A stretch of DNA of 64,000 nucleotides from an uncultured Spartobacteria bacterium (lineage in GTDB: Bacteria > Verrucomicrobiota > Verrucomicrobiia > Chthoniobacterales > Chthoniobacteraceae): assembly GCA_903933715.1 (NCBI GenBank), contig CAIZLD010000056.1, positions 1 to 64,000 of the forward strand, read 5' to 3'. Below are positions 51,907 through 60,984 of this stretch, in pieces. Every line of letters begins with the position of its first letter. Within the stretch, counting starts at the first letter, position 1. Position numbers and translations under genes: made by a program. The notes beneath the pieces were generated by a model. That model did not search any database. It saw nothing but the letters and a program-made list of their open reading frames with translations, and was not told the origin of the DNA.

Positions 51907-53088
51907 ATGAAAAAACGCGTCCTCATTCTTTCCGCCAGTGCCGGGACGGGGCATGTTCGAGCCGGTGACGCCCTGGCCAAGAGCTTTGCCCTGCAATCTG
52001 AGGTGGAAGCGGTGGAACACCTCGACGCGCTCGATTACACCAACAAGCTGTTTCACAATTTCTACTCCAAGCTCTACCTGAAGCTGGTGAAGTCAGCCCC
52101 GGAGGTGCTGGGCTGGGCTTACAAAGCCAGCGATGAGCCTTGGAAAACCGATGTGATGCGCTTGCGGCTGGACCGGCTCCAATCGCAAAAGCTGGTTCGT
52201 TTTATCCGGAATTTTCGCCCGGACATCGTGATTTGCACCCATTTCATGCCGACCGGGATCATTGCTCATCTGATCGAAAAAGGGGTGATCCAGACGCACC
52301 TTTCCGTGGTGGTCACCGACATGGATATGCATGCCATGTGGCTCTCGCGCACCTTCCACCGCTATTTCGTGGCTTTGGACGAAACCAAAGCCCACTTGCT
52401 GGCGCTGGGGCTGCCCGAGGAGCGGATCACGGTTTCCGGTATTCCGATCGATCCGGTGTTTGCCCAACCGGCGGATCGGTCGCTGGTTCGCCGGAATCTG
52501 GGGCTGGACCCGGACCGGTTTACGCTCCTTTTTTCAGCGGGCGCCTATGGGGTCAGCCCGGCGGAATTTGTGGTCGCCAAGCTCATGCAGTTGCGTCACC
52601 AGGTGCAGACGGTGGTGATTTGCGGCAAAAATCCCGATCTTCTGACCCGTGTGCAAGCCTTGGTCGGGGAGAACCCGGATTTTAAAGTGTTTGGGTATAC
52701 CCGGAAGATCGACGAATGGATGAAGGCTTCGGATCTTTATTTGGGCAAACCGGGCGGCCTGACGACCTCTGAGGCGCTCGCCTGCGGACTTCCGATGGCG
52801 ATTTTGAGCCCGATCCCCGGTCAGGAGGAGCGCAACAGCGATCATCTGCTCGAAGCGGGAGCCGCCATCAAATGCAATGAAATGACGACCATTGCTTACA
52901 AAATCGATCAGCTCCTGGACGATCCGGTGCGATTGGAGGCGATGCGCCAATCCGCCCGGCAGATGGGCCGTCCCGATTCGGCCGCAAAGATCGTGCGGAC
53001 TTTGCTGGAGGACAATCTTCCGCCACTGCAAATCGACGCGGAAAAACGGGAGCAAATCGCCGAAGCGGCAGCGGGCGAGATTCCGTAA
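51907..53088 (+). CDS. MGDG synthase-type glycosyltransferase
   Basis: A 393-aa GT-B enzyme. The N-terminal motif L-S-A-S-A-G-T-G-H-V-R-A-G-D-A-L (about 8-23) is the MGDG/processive diacylglycerol glycosyltransferase family start. C-terminal donor-binding residues are in G-K-P-G-G-L-T-T-S-E-A-L-A (about 280-292) and P-I-P-G-Q-E-E-R-N. Probable product: glycolipids such as glucosyl- or galactosyl-diacylglycerol. Divergent from the CYTH gene with 90 bp between. Confidence 0.9.
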   Translation: MKKRVLILSASAGTGHVRAGDALAKSFALQSEVEAVEHLDALDYTNKLFHNFYSKLYLKLVKSAPEVLGWAYKASDEPWKTDVMRLRLDRLQSQKLVRFIRNFRPDIVICTHFMPTGIIAHLIEKGVIQTHLSVVVTDMDMHAMWLSRTFHRYFVALDETKAHLLALGLPEERITVSGIPIDPVFAQPADRSLVRRNLGLDPDRFTLLFSAGAYGVSPAEFVVAKLMQLRHQVQTVVICGKNPDLLTRVQALVGENPDFKVFGYTRKIDEWMKASDLYLGKPGGLTTSEALACGLPMAILSPIPGQEERNSDHLLEAGAAIKCNEMTTIAYKIDQLLDDPVRLEAMRQSARQMGRPDSAAKIVRTLLEDNLPPLQIDAEKREQIAEAAAGEIP

Positions 53089-53153
53089 GGCGAGCCTTGG
53101 TCCGTGTTCACGAGGCCATTCTGGTTGATGCCAAAACCGGGAAAATTGGTTTT

Positions 53154-53212
53154 GTTTCTCGCAAAGACGCAAAGGCGCAAAGGAAAGGCAAGCCTGCTCT
53201 TCTTTGCGGCTT
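53154..53212. repeat. element E copy 3
   Basis: TTTCTCGCAAAGACGCAAAG continuing to CTTCTTTGCGGC; nearly the same as 10584-10640, but the right arm is cut off. First of several repeats packed into 53089-53459. Confidence 0.75.
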
Positions 53213-53215
53213 TCG

Positions 53216-53250
53216 TTCCTCGTTCCCAATCAGAGGAAACAACGAGGGGG
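53216..53250. repeat. partial element C
   Basis: CCTCGTTCCCAATCAGAGG then AAACAACGAGG: a short version of element C directly after element E copy 3. Confidence 0.5.
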
Positions 53251-53254
53251 GTGT

Positions 53255-53283
53255 CCGCAGATTTCGCAGATTAACGCAGATTG
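53255..53283. repeat. element G copy 5
   Basis: CCGCAGATTTCGCAGATTAA then CGCAGATT, between two element C pieces. Confidence 0.6.
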
Positions 53284-53284
53284 T

Positions 53285-53438
53285 CCTCGTTCCCAATCTC
53301 CTGATTGGGAATGCCCTTGCCTGCGAAACTCTGTTTCGTAAAGCCCGGCCTGGCGAACGCGCACGGACCAATTTGGTGCGTATGGGGAAACTGAGTTTCC
53401 AAGCCGCTTGCGTTCCCAATCAGAGATTGGGAACGAGA
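53285..53438. repeat. element C copy 2
   Basis: Left end CTCGTTCCCAATCTCCTGAT and right end AATCAGAGATTGGGAACGAG are inverted. An inner hairpin GCGAAACTCTGTTTCG is present. There is no gene in 53089-53459. Confidence 0.8.
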
Positions 53439-53459
53439 TAAAAGACGCCAGCGGGCTCT

Positions 53460-53888
53460 CTAACTGAACGTCAGGTTTTTGACGCCCGAGACTCCGGCGG
53501 CATTGAGGACGTCCATGATCCGCTCGTGGCGGGTTTCGGAGTCGGGATGCAGGATGACCGGATCTTTGCTGTCGAACTGCTCAATGGTGCTTTTGAAAAA
53601 CTCGCGCAATGCGGTCAAATCTTTGTCGGTGGCGCTTCCGTACACCTGTTTGTTGACGGAAACCCGGCCATCGGCGGTGATGTCCACCATGATGGGGGTG
53701 GGCGGGATTTGGGCTGAAGTCGAAGCGCCGCTGGGCGATTTGCTGCCCGGCAGGTTCATGTTCAGTTCCCGCTCGGCGACTTGCGACCCGGCGCTCGCCA
53801 TAAAAAAGAGCATGAGCACGAAGACCACGTCCACCATGGGGGCGATCTGAAATCCCACGTCTCCATCTTCACTGCCTACGGATGCCAT
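53460..53888 (-). CDS. exbD: ExbD/TolR family biopolymer transport protein (second)
   Basis: A 142-aa protein with one N-terminal membrane helix (about 14-34, preceded by F-Q-I-A-P-M-V-D-V-V-F-V-L, where the Asp is the proton-relay residue). A periplasmic C-terminal domain follows. It is the last gene of the TPR-ExbB-ExbD-ExbD operon, 12 bp after the first ExbD gene. Confidence 0.9.
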   Translation of the reverse strand: MASVGSEDGDVGFQIAPMVDVVFVLMLFFMASAGSQVAERELNMNLPGSKSPSGASTSAQIPPTPIMVDITADGRVSVNKQVYGSATDKDLTALREFFKSTIEQFDSKDPVILHPDSETRHERIMDVLNAAGVSGVKNLTFS

Positions 53889-53900
53889 ATGATTTAAAAG

Positions 53901-54380
53901 TTATTCGGTTTTCTTCCCGCCGTTTTTATCGACGACAGAGAAGGTGACGTTGGCGACGCCTGCGGTGCCGACGGCTTTGAGGATTTCTTTCTCAAACTCG
54001 TAACGCACGGCGCGGTCGGCCCGGATGAGCACGCGGGTCATCGGGTTTTTGTCCAGCGCCTTTTGGAGCACCGGGATCAAATCGCCGGGAGTGGGGTATT
54101 TCTGGCTGTCGACTTCGATCGACCCCATGTTGCTGATCGTCACCCAGCTTACGTTGACGATGACTTGACCGGGGTTTTTCTTCGGTTCCTTGGCCTCTTT
54201 CGCGACGGCCAGATCGATCCCGCGGTTGCTTTGCAGAACTTCCGTGGAGCTGATTGACATGAAGAAGACGAGCAACACCAGCAGAATGTCGATCATCGGA
54301 GCGATCTGAAACTCCGGGTCTTCTTCGGGCGGGTTGCGCATGGAAGCGCGCGCCGCCTTGCCTTTAGTATTGTGATGCAT
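53901..54380 (-). CDS. exbD: ExbD/TolR family biopolymer transport protein (first)
   Basis: A 159-aa protein. F-Q-I-A-P-M-I-D-I-L-L-V-L-L (about 24-37) contains the conserved Asp of the stator helix. The periplasmic part has V-L-I-R-A-D-R-A-V-R-Y. Two ExbD paralogues per ExbB suggest a heteromeric proton-driven complex. Confidence 0.92.
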   Translation of the reverse strand: MHHNTKGKAARASMRNPPEEDPEFQIAPMIDILLVLLVFFMSISSTEVLQSNRGIDLAVAKEAKEPKKNPGQVIVNVSWVTISNMGSIEVDSQKYPTPGDLIPVLQKALDKNPMTRVLIRADRAVRYEFEKEILKAVGTAGVANVTFSVVDKNGGKKTE

Positions 54381-54415
54381 GGGGAGACAAGTTTATCCGT
54401 CGCAGGCCGCTGCTC

Positions 54416-55327
54416 TTACTGTTCCCACTGCAAGGTGGCGTTGCAATGCGGGCACGGATTCTGTCCGGCATTGATTGCGCCGTTGCAGATGGGGCAGTTG
54501 GTGGTGAGGGCCGCGGAAACTTTGCGCGATTGGTTTGCGCCGACGGCCGCGCCCCCGGTACCTGCGCTGAAAGTCTCGCCCACCTGGATGCCGGAAAGCT
54601 CTTCGAACGGGAGGTCGCGAACGAGGCCGTTGACGATATCGTCGATTTCGACGATGGCCATCTGAGCCTTGTTACGGAAGACATAATAAGAGACGAATGC
54701 CGGAATAGCGATGAACAGACCGCTCGCCGTGGCGAGCAAAACTTCACCGATCTTCCCGGACAACGCGCGAGGGTCGGAAATACCGGACCCGGCCAAGACG
54801 GCGAACGCCCCGATCATCCCGATAACCGTTCCGAGCAGACCGATCATGGGCGAAACGACCCCGATGACCGAAAGGTAGCTGTTGCGGGTGCGGAGAATCG
54901 TGGCTTCACGGAGGCTGTATTCGGCCAAGGCGTCTTCAACGGCTTCTTTGCCGCGGCCCAACCGGCTCAACCCGGCTTTGAGGACGTTCGCCAGATAGTT
55001 CTTGTTGGCGTCGCAGGTGGCCCAGGCTTCCTGGTAGTTGCCGGCGTTCAAAGTGGCGCGAATGGCTTCCACCAAGGTGGGCGGCGCGAGTTTCGCCACG
55101 CGGAGGGTCAGGATGTTCTGGATGACGAAGGTCACCATCGTTACAGAGGTGCCGAAAATGATCAACCAGATCGACATGATCAGCGGGCCGCCGTCCTTGA
55201 TGGTTTGCCATACCGTGGCTTGCTCATGGGTGGCTTCTTCGGCGGCTTCCTGGGCAAAACCGGTGGAGGCGGCGATCAATAGAAGGCTCAGGCTAAGGGC
55301 GAATGGGAGGAATTTACGGGTTTTCAT
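54416..55327 (-). CDS. exbB: MotA/TolQ/ExbB proton channel protein with C-terminal zinc ribbon
   Basis: A 303-aa protein. An N-terminal signal-like sequence (1-26, ending G-F-A-Q) is followed by three membrane helices (about 47-72, 150-180 and 200-220), with the TolQ/ExbB core L-G-T-V-I-G-M-I. It ends in two C-x2-C pairs, C278-C281 and C292-C295, a zinc ribbon not normally present in ExbB. It energises the ExbD pair downstream by the proton gradient. Confidence 0.92.
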   Translation of the reverse strand: MKTRKFLPFALSLSLLLIAASTGFAQEAAEEATHEQATVWQTIKDGGPLIMSIWLIIFGTSVTMVTFVIQNILTLRVAKLAPPTLVEAIRATLNAGNYQEAWATCDANKNYLANVLKAGLSRLGRGKEAVEDALAEYSLREATILRTRNSYLSVIGVVSPMIGLLGTVIGMIGAFAVLAGSGISDPRALSGKIGEVLLATASGLFIAIPAFVSYYVFRNKAQMAIVEIDDIVNGLVRDLPFEELSGIQVGETFSAGTGGAAVGANQSRKVSAALTTNCPICNGAINAGQNPCPHCNATLQWEQ

Positions 55328-55393
55328 GGTCGGTTGAACAAGAGTGGATGGCGGAAAAATGGTTTTTTAGATTTTTGGGGAAAACTGGGGAAA

Positions 55394-56170
55394 TCAGGGA
55401 ACGGCTAGGGCGGGGTCATTTTTGCGCAGGGCGTCCGCCTTTTCTTGGGCGGCGGCTGCGGCGCTGCGATCTTGCGGGAAGAGCGTGACAGTACGCAAAT
55501 AATTTTCTAACGCAATCGGAAATTGCTTTTCAGCTTCAGCGATCTGACCGAGGAGCAGAAAGGTCTGGCTGTAGACGGCGCCAAGAGCAACGGAAGCCGA
55601 TTTTTCCTTCAACGCCTTTGCCGCAATCGGTTCGAGCTTTGCCTTGGCTTCGCTGTATTTCTGGCGAGCCACGGCGATCCGGGCCATGCCGACCTCGGTC
55701 TGGTCCGACCCGGAGCCGGGATAGAATTTCTTGAATTCCGCGTAAGCGGCTTCGGCTTCCGTCAATTTATTCAGGGCGACGTAGATATCCCCCACCTGGC
55801 TGGCGGCTTTCTGGGCCCAATCCACGGGGAGTCCCTTGAATTTGTCGGCCACGCCTTTGATGGCGGGCAATGCTTTGGCGTAATCTCCGGCTTCGTAGGC
55901 TTTTTGGGCAGCCGTGAAATCGGCAGGGGCTTCTTTTTCCACCTTGAGGACGTTGGCCATCGGGTAGCCCATGACGCCCCCGGCTGTTCCCGCGGGAATC
56001 TGGATGGTGGCGCCGGTTGAACCCAAAACCTGGGTATTCTGGACTCTGCCGTCTTTGGTAAATAAACGGTCCTGTGCATCCACGCCGCCAACCACGCCCC
56101 AAAGGGCCAGGAAGGCGAAGCCGAGTGCAAAAAGGCGTTGCCGGGAGGAATTACTGCATCTTAGCTTCAT
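55394..56170 (-). CDS. secreted tetratricopeptide-repeat protein of an Exb operon
   Basis: A 258-aa protein. ATG 56170 is used (M-K-L-R-C-S-N-S-S-R), giving a signal peptide ending near V-D-A-Q. A short beta domain (about 40-75: D-G-R-V-Q-N-T-Q-V-L-G) precedes TPR-like helices (Y-E-A-G-D-Y-A-K-A-L-P; A-Y-A-E-F-K-K-F-Y-P-G). It is first of the ExbB/ExbD/ExbD operon, so a periplasmic partner of that complex is a fair inference. Confidence 0.82.
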   Translation of the reverse strand: MKLRCSNSSRQRLFALGFAFLALWGVVGGVDAQDRLFTKDGRVQNTQVLGSTGATIQIPAGTAGGVMGYPMANVLKVEKEAPADFTAAQKAYEAGDYAKALPAIKGVADKFKGLPVDWAQKAASQVGDIYVALNKLTEAEAAYAEFKKFYPGSGSDQTEVGMARIAVARQKYSEAKAKLEPIAAKALKEKSASVALGAVYSQTFLLLGQIAEAEKQFPIALENYLRTVTLFPQDRSAAAAAQEKADALRKNDPALAVP

Positions 56171-56238
56171 TTTTTCGGAATTGATGTTAAGTAAAGAGTT
56201 CGCCGAAATCAACTGTAACCCGCAAACATTTTTAAATC

Positions 56239-57750
56239 ATGGTCAACCTGCTTCGTAAACACCAGCAACCCCTGATGATCTTCATCACTGTCGTGATCAT
56301 CATCGCCTTCGTGGTGTTCTATAATGGAAATAGTTCTGCCAAACATCGTGGACTGCAACAAGGATTCAGGATCTATGGACGAAACTATTCCCAAGAGGAA
56401 ATTCAACGCAAGGTGCGCCAGTTTAGCGTGGCGATGCGGGCCGGGCTGGGCGAGTTGGTTTATGGGCTGACCGGCAACCCCAACTCGGAGCAGGCCGTGG
56501 AAAACTTTGTCTGGAACAGCTTTGTGCTCGATCACGAGGCCGAACGGCTCGGGATCACCGCCAACACCGGCGAAGTGGTCGCGGCGATGGAAAAGCTGCC
56601 GCCGTTCCAAACCAATGGCGCTTTTGATCCATCCAAATACCAGGGTTTTCTGGACAACCTACTGCGCCCCAACGGCTTCACCGCGCAGCAGCTTGAGGAT
56701 TTGGTGCGCGATCAGCTTCGCCTTGAAAAGCTGGTGGCGCTGGTGGGCAGCACGGCGGAGATCACCCCGGCGGAATTCCGCGCCAGTTATATCCAGGAGC
56801 ACCAGAAAATGCATCTCTCGGTGATCCGGTTCGATCTGGCCGGGTTCAAAGCCCAGGTCCAGCCTGCGGAAGACGAAATCAAGAAAGTTTACGAGGAGCG
56901 CAAAGCAAGTCTCAATACGGGTGAAAAACGGACGATCAGCTACGTGCAAATCGATCTGAATGGCGAGCAAAAGGCGCTCAAGGGGAAGGAGTTGGTGGAT
57001 GCGCGCCAAGCCCTGGCCGATCGCGCCAGCGACTTTGGACAGGCGATGCTCGATCCCAAGGCGAATTTCGTCGAAACCGCCAGGAAGATGGGTCTCCAAG
57101 TCAAGACGACCCCGGAATTTGCCCAGGCACAGCCTCCGGCCGAGCTATCCCAGGCTCCCGAGTTGGCTGCCGCCGCATTTCAGCTCACCGAGAAGGAACC
57201 GACCAGCGACGCCCTTTCGGTTGGCAATGGCTACATCATTTTGCATCTCGAAAAAGTGATCCCCAGCCGTCCGCTGACGTTTGAGGAAGCCCGGCCGCAA
57301 GTGGTCGAGCAGATCAAGGCCGAACGCGGCAATCAGCTTCTCATTTCCAAAGCCAACGAAGCGGCGGAAAAAATCGCCGCGGCGCTCAAGGCCGGCAAAT
57401 CGTTCGCCGATGCCGCTGCGGAAGCCGGTCAAAAGGTGGAAACGCTCCCGGCGTTCTCCCTTTCCGAACCGCTGGAAGGGCAAGCCAATTTCCAGGAAAT
57501 CGTCTCCAAAGCGGTGGAACTCGGCGAGGGCGAACTGAGCGCGCTTACTCCGGTCGAAAACGGCGCCTTTATCGTTCACCTCGACAAGCGCGACCCGATC
57601 GACGAAGCCCAGTTCCAGAAAGATCAAAAAACTCAAATGGCCAGTGCGCGGATGGGCAAAAATTACGTGGCATTCCACGAATGGCTTCAATCGCGCCGGA
57701 AATCGGCCGATATCAAAAACATCGGGCCGCAACGGAGCGTCCAGGAATAA
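56239..57750 (+). CDS. SurA/PpiD-like peptidyl-prolyl isomerase
   Basis: A 503-aa protein with one N-terminal membrane helix (about 12-30) and a periplasmic body. The SurA-N chaperone domain (about 50-190, with V-E-N-F-V-W-N-S-F-V-L-D-H-E-A-E-R-L) leads to parvulin-like regions (about 225-380), with little conservation of parvulin catalytic residues that I can see. It resembles PpiD, a holdase at the SecYEG exit. The methyltransferase gene begins with TTG 1 bp after its stop. Confidence 0.85.
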   Translation: MVNLLRKHQQPLMIFITVVIIIAFVVFYNGNSSAKHRGLQQGFRIYGRNYSQEEIQRKVRQFSVAMRAGLGELVYGLTGNPNSEQAVENFVWNSFVLDHEAERLGITANTGEVVAAMEKLPPFQTNGAFDPSKYQGFLDNLLRPNGFTAQQLEDLVRDQLRLEKLVALVGSTAEITPAEFRASYIQEHQKMHLSVIRFDLAGFKAQVQPAEDEIKKVYEERKASLNTGEKRTISYVQIDLNGEQKALKGKELVDARQALADRASDFGQAMLDPKANFVETARKMGLQVKTTPEFAQAQPPAELSQAPELAAAAFQLTEKEPTSDALSVGNGYIILHLEKVIPSRPLTFEEARPQVVEQIKAERGNQLLISKANEAAEKIAAALKAGKSFADAAAEAGQKVETLPAFSLSEPLEGQANFQEIVSKAVELGEGELSALTPVENGAFIVHLDKRDPIDEAQFQKDQKTQMASARMGKNYVAFHEWLQSRRKSADIKNIGPQRSVQE

Positions 57751-57751
57751 G

Positions 57752-58423
57752 TTGCAAGAACCGCGATTCGTCCAAGGTTTGTTCGGAGCCATTGCGCGCC
57801 GGTATGACCTGGCCAACCACCTCTTAAGCGGCGGGCTGGATTTTTTCTGGCGCCGCCGCGCAGCCCGGATCGTCCGGAGTTGGCAGCCGGAGCGGATTCT
57901 CGATCTCGCCACCGGCAGCGGCGACGTGGCGCTCTCGCTGCGGCGGGCGTGCCCGGAGGCAAACATTATCGGCGCGGATTTCTGCGTGCCGATGTTGCGG
58001 CAAGCCCGGAGCAAAAACTCCGGGCCGGTGGTGGCCGCCGATGGATTGGCACTGCCGTTCGCGGCGGAAAGTTTTGATGTCGTGACGGTCGCGTTCGGGT
58101 TGCGCAACATGGCATCGTGGCCGGGAGCGCTTGCGCAAATGCGCCGCGTATTGAGGCCCGGCGGTCACGTCCTCATCCTCGATTTCTCGGTGCCGCCCGC
58201 GCCGTTGCGCTGGATTTATCGTCCCTACCTGCACCATGTGCTTCCATGGATCGCCGGGTGGCTGACGGGCGAGCGGGGCGCTTACGAATATTTGGGGGAA
58301 TCGATTGAGCGGTTCCCTGCCGGGGAGGCGATGTGCCAACTACTGCGAGAGGCCGGGTTTGCACAGCCCACCGCCGAACGGCTCACGGGCGGGATTGTTT
58401 CGCTTTATACAGGACGGGTTTAA
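57752..58423 (+). CDS. menG: demethylmenaquinone/ubiquinone C-methyltransferase (MenG/UbiE)
   Basis: A 223-aa SAM-dependent methyltransferase. The start is TTG 57752 (Q-E-P-R-F-V-Q-G-L-F), because the longer frame overlaps the PpiD-like gene. I-A-R-R-Y-D-L-A-N-H-L-L-S-G-G is the family signature; D-L-A-T-G-S-G-D is SAM motif I and F-G-L-R-N-M near 115 is typical. It completes quinone synthesis; the polyprenyl synthase at 44842 supplies side chains. Confidence 0.9.
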   Translation: MQEPRFVQGLFGAIARRYDLANHLLSGGLDFFWRRRAARIVRSWQPERILDLATGSGDVALSLRRACPEANIIGADFCVPMLRQARSKNSGPVVAADGLALPFAAESFDVVTVAFGLRNMASWPGALAQMRRVLRPGGHVLILDFSVPPAPLRWIYRPYLHHVLPWIAGWLTGERGAYEYLGESIERFPAGEAMCQLLREAGFAQPTAERLTGGIVSLYTGRV

Positions 58424-58447
58424 GAGGAGTCGCCCAACCCGATGCAA

Positions 58448-58646
58448 TTTAGCGCCAAAGGCGCGGCTCCATACCAGCCTAGGGCAACGCCCTAGGTCTT
58501 TGATTTACAACAAGCTTAGGGCTGAAGGCCCGCACCATGCGTCACTATGGTGCGGGCCTTCAGCCCTGATACGTTAGGTCGAAATTCCTGGGCCTCCGCT
58601 TCGCTCCGACCCAGGCTGGTATGGTGTCGGGCCGTTGGCCCTGAAG
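58448..58646. repeat. palindromic element B, copy 2
   Basis: Left arm TTTAGCGCCAAAGGCGCGGC; right end GGCCGTTGGCCCTGAAG; inner stem CTGAAGGCCCGCACCAT / ATGGTGCGGGCCTTCAG. Same build as 11918-12126. Confidence 0.85.
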
Positions 58647-58693
58647 ATTGCGGCAAGGATGAAAAAAGCCGCTTTTATTCTTCTCTTCCAAAA

Positions 58694-58846
58694 CTCTCTT
58701 CTCGTTCCAAAACTCCATTTTGGAACGCACTTGGAGCCGCAACTCCATTGCGGCGATTGGTTTTTGGACGGCCATCGCGTTTGCTTCGGGCAATCGAGTT
58801 GCCGAAAACAATGTCGTTCCCAAATGGAGTTTGGGAACGAGAGAAG
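58694..58846. repeat. element C copy 3
   Basis: Left end CTCGTTCCAAAACTCCATTT and right end AAATGGAGTTTGGGAACGAG are inverted; internal small hairpins are present. With element B copy 2 it fills the 445-bp gap between menG and the helicase gene; no gene is seen there. Confidence 0.75.
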
Positions 58847-58868
58847 TCTTATTTTTTGCAAAGGGCTG

Positions 58869-60890
58869 TTACTTCACCCGCTCCACCGCCGCGCGCATGG
58901 CCGCAAAGCGTGATTTAACGACGGGAGCTTCGACCGGGGCACTTAGCATTTTTTGCAGGTCGATGCGCTCAAGTAATGCCGGGTCGAGCTCTTTGATAAA
59001 GCTGCTCGGGTTGCACGGAACCACGCCGCCGAAACGAAACCGGTTGAAGCAGTAGGTCATCGTGAGCGTTTTCTGCGCCCGCGTGATGCCGACGTAAAGC
59101 AACCGCCGTTCTTCGTCGAGCGTCCCTTCGACTTTGGATCGGTCGTGTGGCAGAATTCCCTCCTCCAATCCGACCAGGTAACAGTGCGGAAATTCCAACC
59201 CCTTTGAAGCGTGGAGCGTGATGAGCATGACGCCGCTCCCCTGCTCTTTATCTTTCTCGTCTTCCTCTTTTTCCTGCCGCAACGCCATGCTGTCGAGGTA
59301 GCCGCGCAAGCCGTCGGTGGAATTCTCGCTAAACCGGCCAAATCCCTCGATCACATCGCGCACACCGCTCTCCCGCTTGTGCGCTTCGTCTGGCGTTTTG
59401 CAGGAGCGGCGCAGGTCTTCGTAGTAGCCGGACTCGGCAATGAGCGATCGAAAAAGCGCGACTTGATCAACCAGCGGTTCGTTGAGCTTGGTCTCCCAAT
59501 GGTCCATCTGCGAAACAAACGCGGCGATGGCGGCTGCCGCTTTCGGGGTGACGGTGCGTTGCAGCTCGGGCAACTGCAATCCTTGGAAAAGGCTGCATTT
59601 GTGCCGAATGCTCAGGTCGAGCGCCCGCTCCACCACGGCGGCGCTGATGCCGCGCGGCGGAGTGTTGATGATACGCAGCAAACTGACGTCATCATCGGCA
59701 TTGAGGGCGCAGGCGGCATAGGCGAGGACGTCTTTGACCTCGCGCCGGTCAAAGAAGCTCTTGCCGCCGACGATTTTGTAAGGGATCTGCCGTTCGCGGA
59801 ACGCTTCCTCCAACAGCCGGGACTGGGCGTTCATGCGGAAGAGGACGGCGAAGTGCTCAAACTCCAGCACTTCTTCCACCTTGCGCCGCTGGATTTCGTT
59901 GGCGATGAACTCGGCTTCCTCCCGGTCGTTGGGGGCTTGAACCAGCCGGATTTTGTCGCCCTCCCCTTTGCCGCTCCAGAGTTTTTTGGGCCGACGGCGC
60001 GGGTTGTTTTTGATCAGCGCATTGGCGGTGTTGAGGATCGCGTTGGTGCTCCGGTAGTTCTGCTCCAGCTTGATGACGGTGGGGTTGGGGAAGTGCTGTT
60101 CGAACTCCAGAATGTTGGAGACTTCCGCGCCACGCCAGCCGTAGATCGATTGGTCGTCGTCGCCGACGACGGCCACGTTGGGCGGACTCCCCTCCTCGTT
60201 TTTTGCCAGGTAGCCGACCATTTCGAGTTGGAGCCGGTTCGTGTCCTGGAATTCGTCCACCATGAGATAGCGGTAGCGCCGTTGCCACCGCTGGCGGACA
60301 TCCGGGTGCTCGCTGAGCAATTTGACGGTCAAGAGAAGCAGATCGTCGAAATCGACGGCGTTGAGCGCTTTCAGCTCCACCTGATAACGGGCGAAGACGG
60401 AGCCGATCAGGGTTTTTTCGTCCTGGGGAGCGTTCCAGCCGTTGTTCTTGGCCTTGCTGATCAACGATTTGGCGAGGTTGGGCTCCAGTTTTTCACCGAT
60501 CGCCGCCGTTTTGGTGATGATCTTCTTGATGAGCCCGTTTTGATCCCCTTCATCATAGATGGTGAAATTCTTTTTGTAGCCGAGCTTCTCGATATCGGTG
60601 CGCAAAATCCGCACGCAAAGGGAATGGAAGGTGGACATCGTCACCCGCTTGGCCACTTCTTTATCGACCATGCCCGCCAGGCGTTCGCGCATTTCGGTGG
60701 CGGCTTTGTTGGTGAAAGTGAGGGCCAGGATCGACTCGGGAGCAACCCCCTGCGCCAGCATGTAGGCGATCCGGACGGTGATCACGCGGGTTTTGCCGGT
60801 GCCCGCACCCGCAAGGATGAGCAACGGGCCTTCCAGGGTGGTGGCGGCGTGACGCTGGGGGTCGTTGAGATCAAAAAGGCGGAAAGACAT
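58869..60890 (-). CDS. UvrD/Rep/PcrA-type ATP-dependent DNA helicase
   Basis: A 673-aa superfamily 1A helicase. Walker A is A-G-A-G-T-G-K-T-R (about 27-35), motif Ia A-L-T-F-T-N-K-A-A, motif II V-D-E-F-Q-D-T-N, motif III G-D-D-D-Q-S-I-Y-G-W-R-G, and motif VI Y-V-G-I-T-R-A-Q. C-terminal tail short. Translocates 3' to 5' in repair and replication restart. Alone on its strand and preceded by a short unremarkable gap. Confidence 0.95.
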   Translation of the reverse strand: MSFRLFDLNDPQRHAATTLEGPLLILAGAGTGKTRVITVRIAYMLAQGVAPESILALTFTNKAATEMRERLAGMVDKEVAKRVTMSTFHSLCVRILRTDIEKLGYKKNFTIYDEGDQNGLIKKIITKTAAIGEKLEPNLAKSLISKAKNNGWNAPQDEKTLIGSVFARYQVELKALNAVDFDDLLLLTVKLLSEHPDVRQRWQRRYRYLMVDEFQDTNRLQLEMVGYLAKNEEGSPPNVAVVGDDDQSIYGWRGAEVSNILEFEQHFPNPTVIKLEQNYRSTNAILNTANALIKNNPRRRPKKLWSGKGEGDKIRLVQAPNDREEAEFIANEIQRRKVEEVLEFEHFAVLFRMNAQSRLLEEAFRERQIPYKIVGGKSFFDRREVKDVLAYAACALNADDDVSLLRIINTPPRGISAAVVERALDLSIRHKCSLFQGLQLPELQRTVTPKAAAAIAAFVSQMDHWETKLNEPLVDQVALFRSLIAESGYYEDLRRSCKTPDEAHKRESGVRDVIEGFGRFSENSTDGLRGYLDSMALRQEKEEDEKDKEQGSGVMLITLHASKGLEFPHCYLVGLEEGILPHDRSKVEGTLDEERRLLYVGITRAQKTLTMTYCFNRFRFGGVVPCNPSSFIKELDPALLERIDLQKMLSAPVEAPVVKSRFAAMRAAVERVK

Positions 60891-60984
60891 GAGGCAGGGC
60901 TTTGCGGGCCGCGAACTCTAGCTGCAAACCGCCTTCGCCGCACGCTTTTTCCCGCGAAAAGCCCAAGACACCTGGCCATCGGCG

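Noticed and set aside
53089-53459. Possible CRISPR array because of repeated words
   Set aside because: Repeats are of different families, unequal in spacing and palindromic at large scale; no regular spacer pattern or cas genes.
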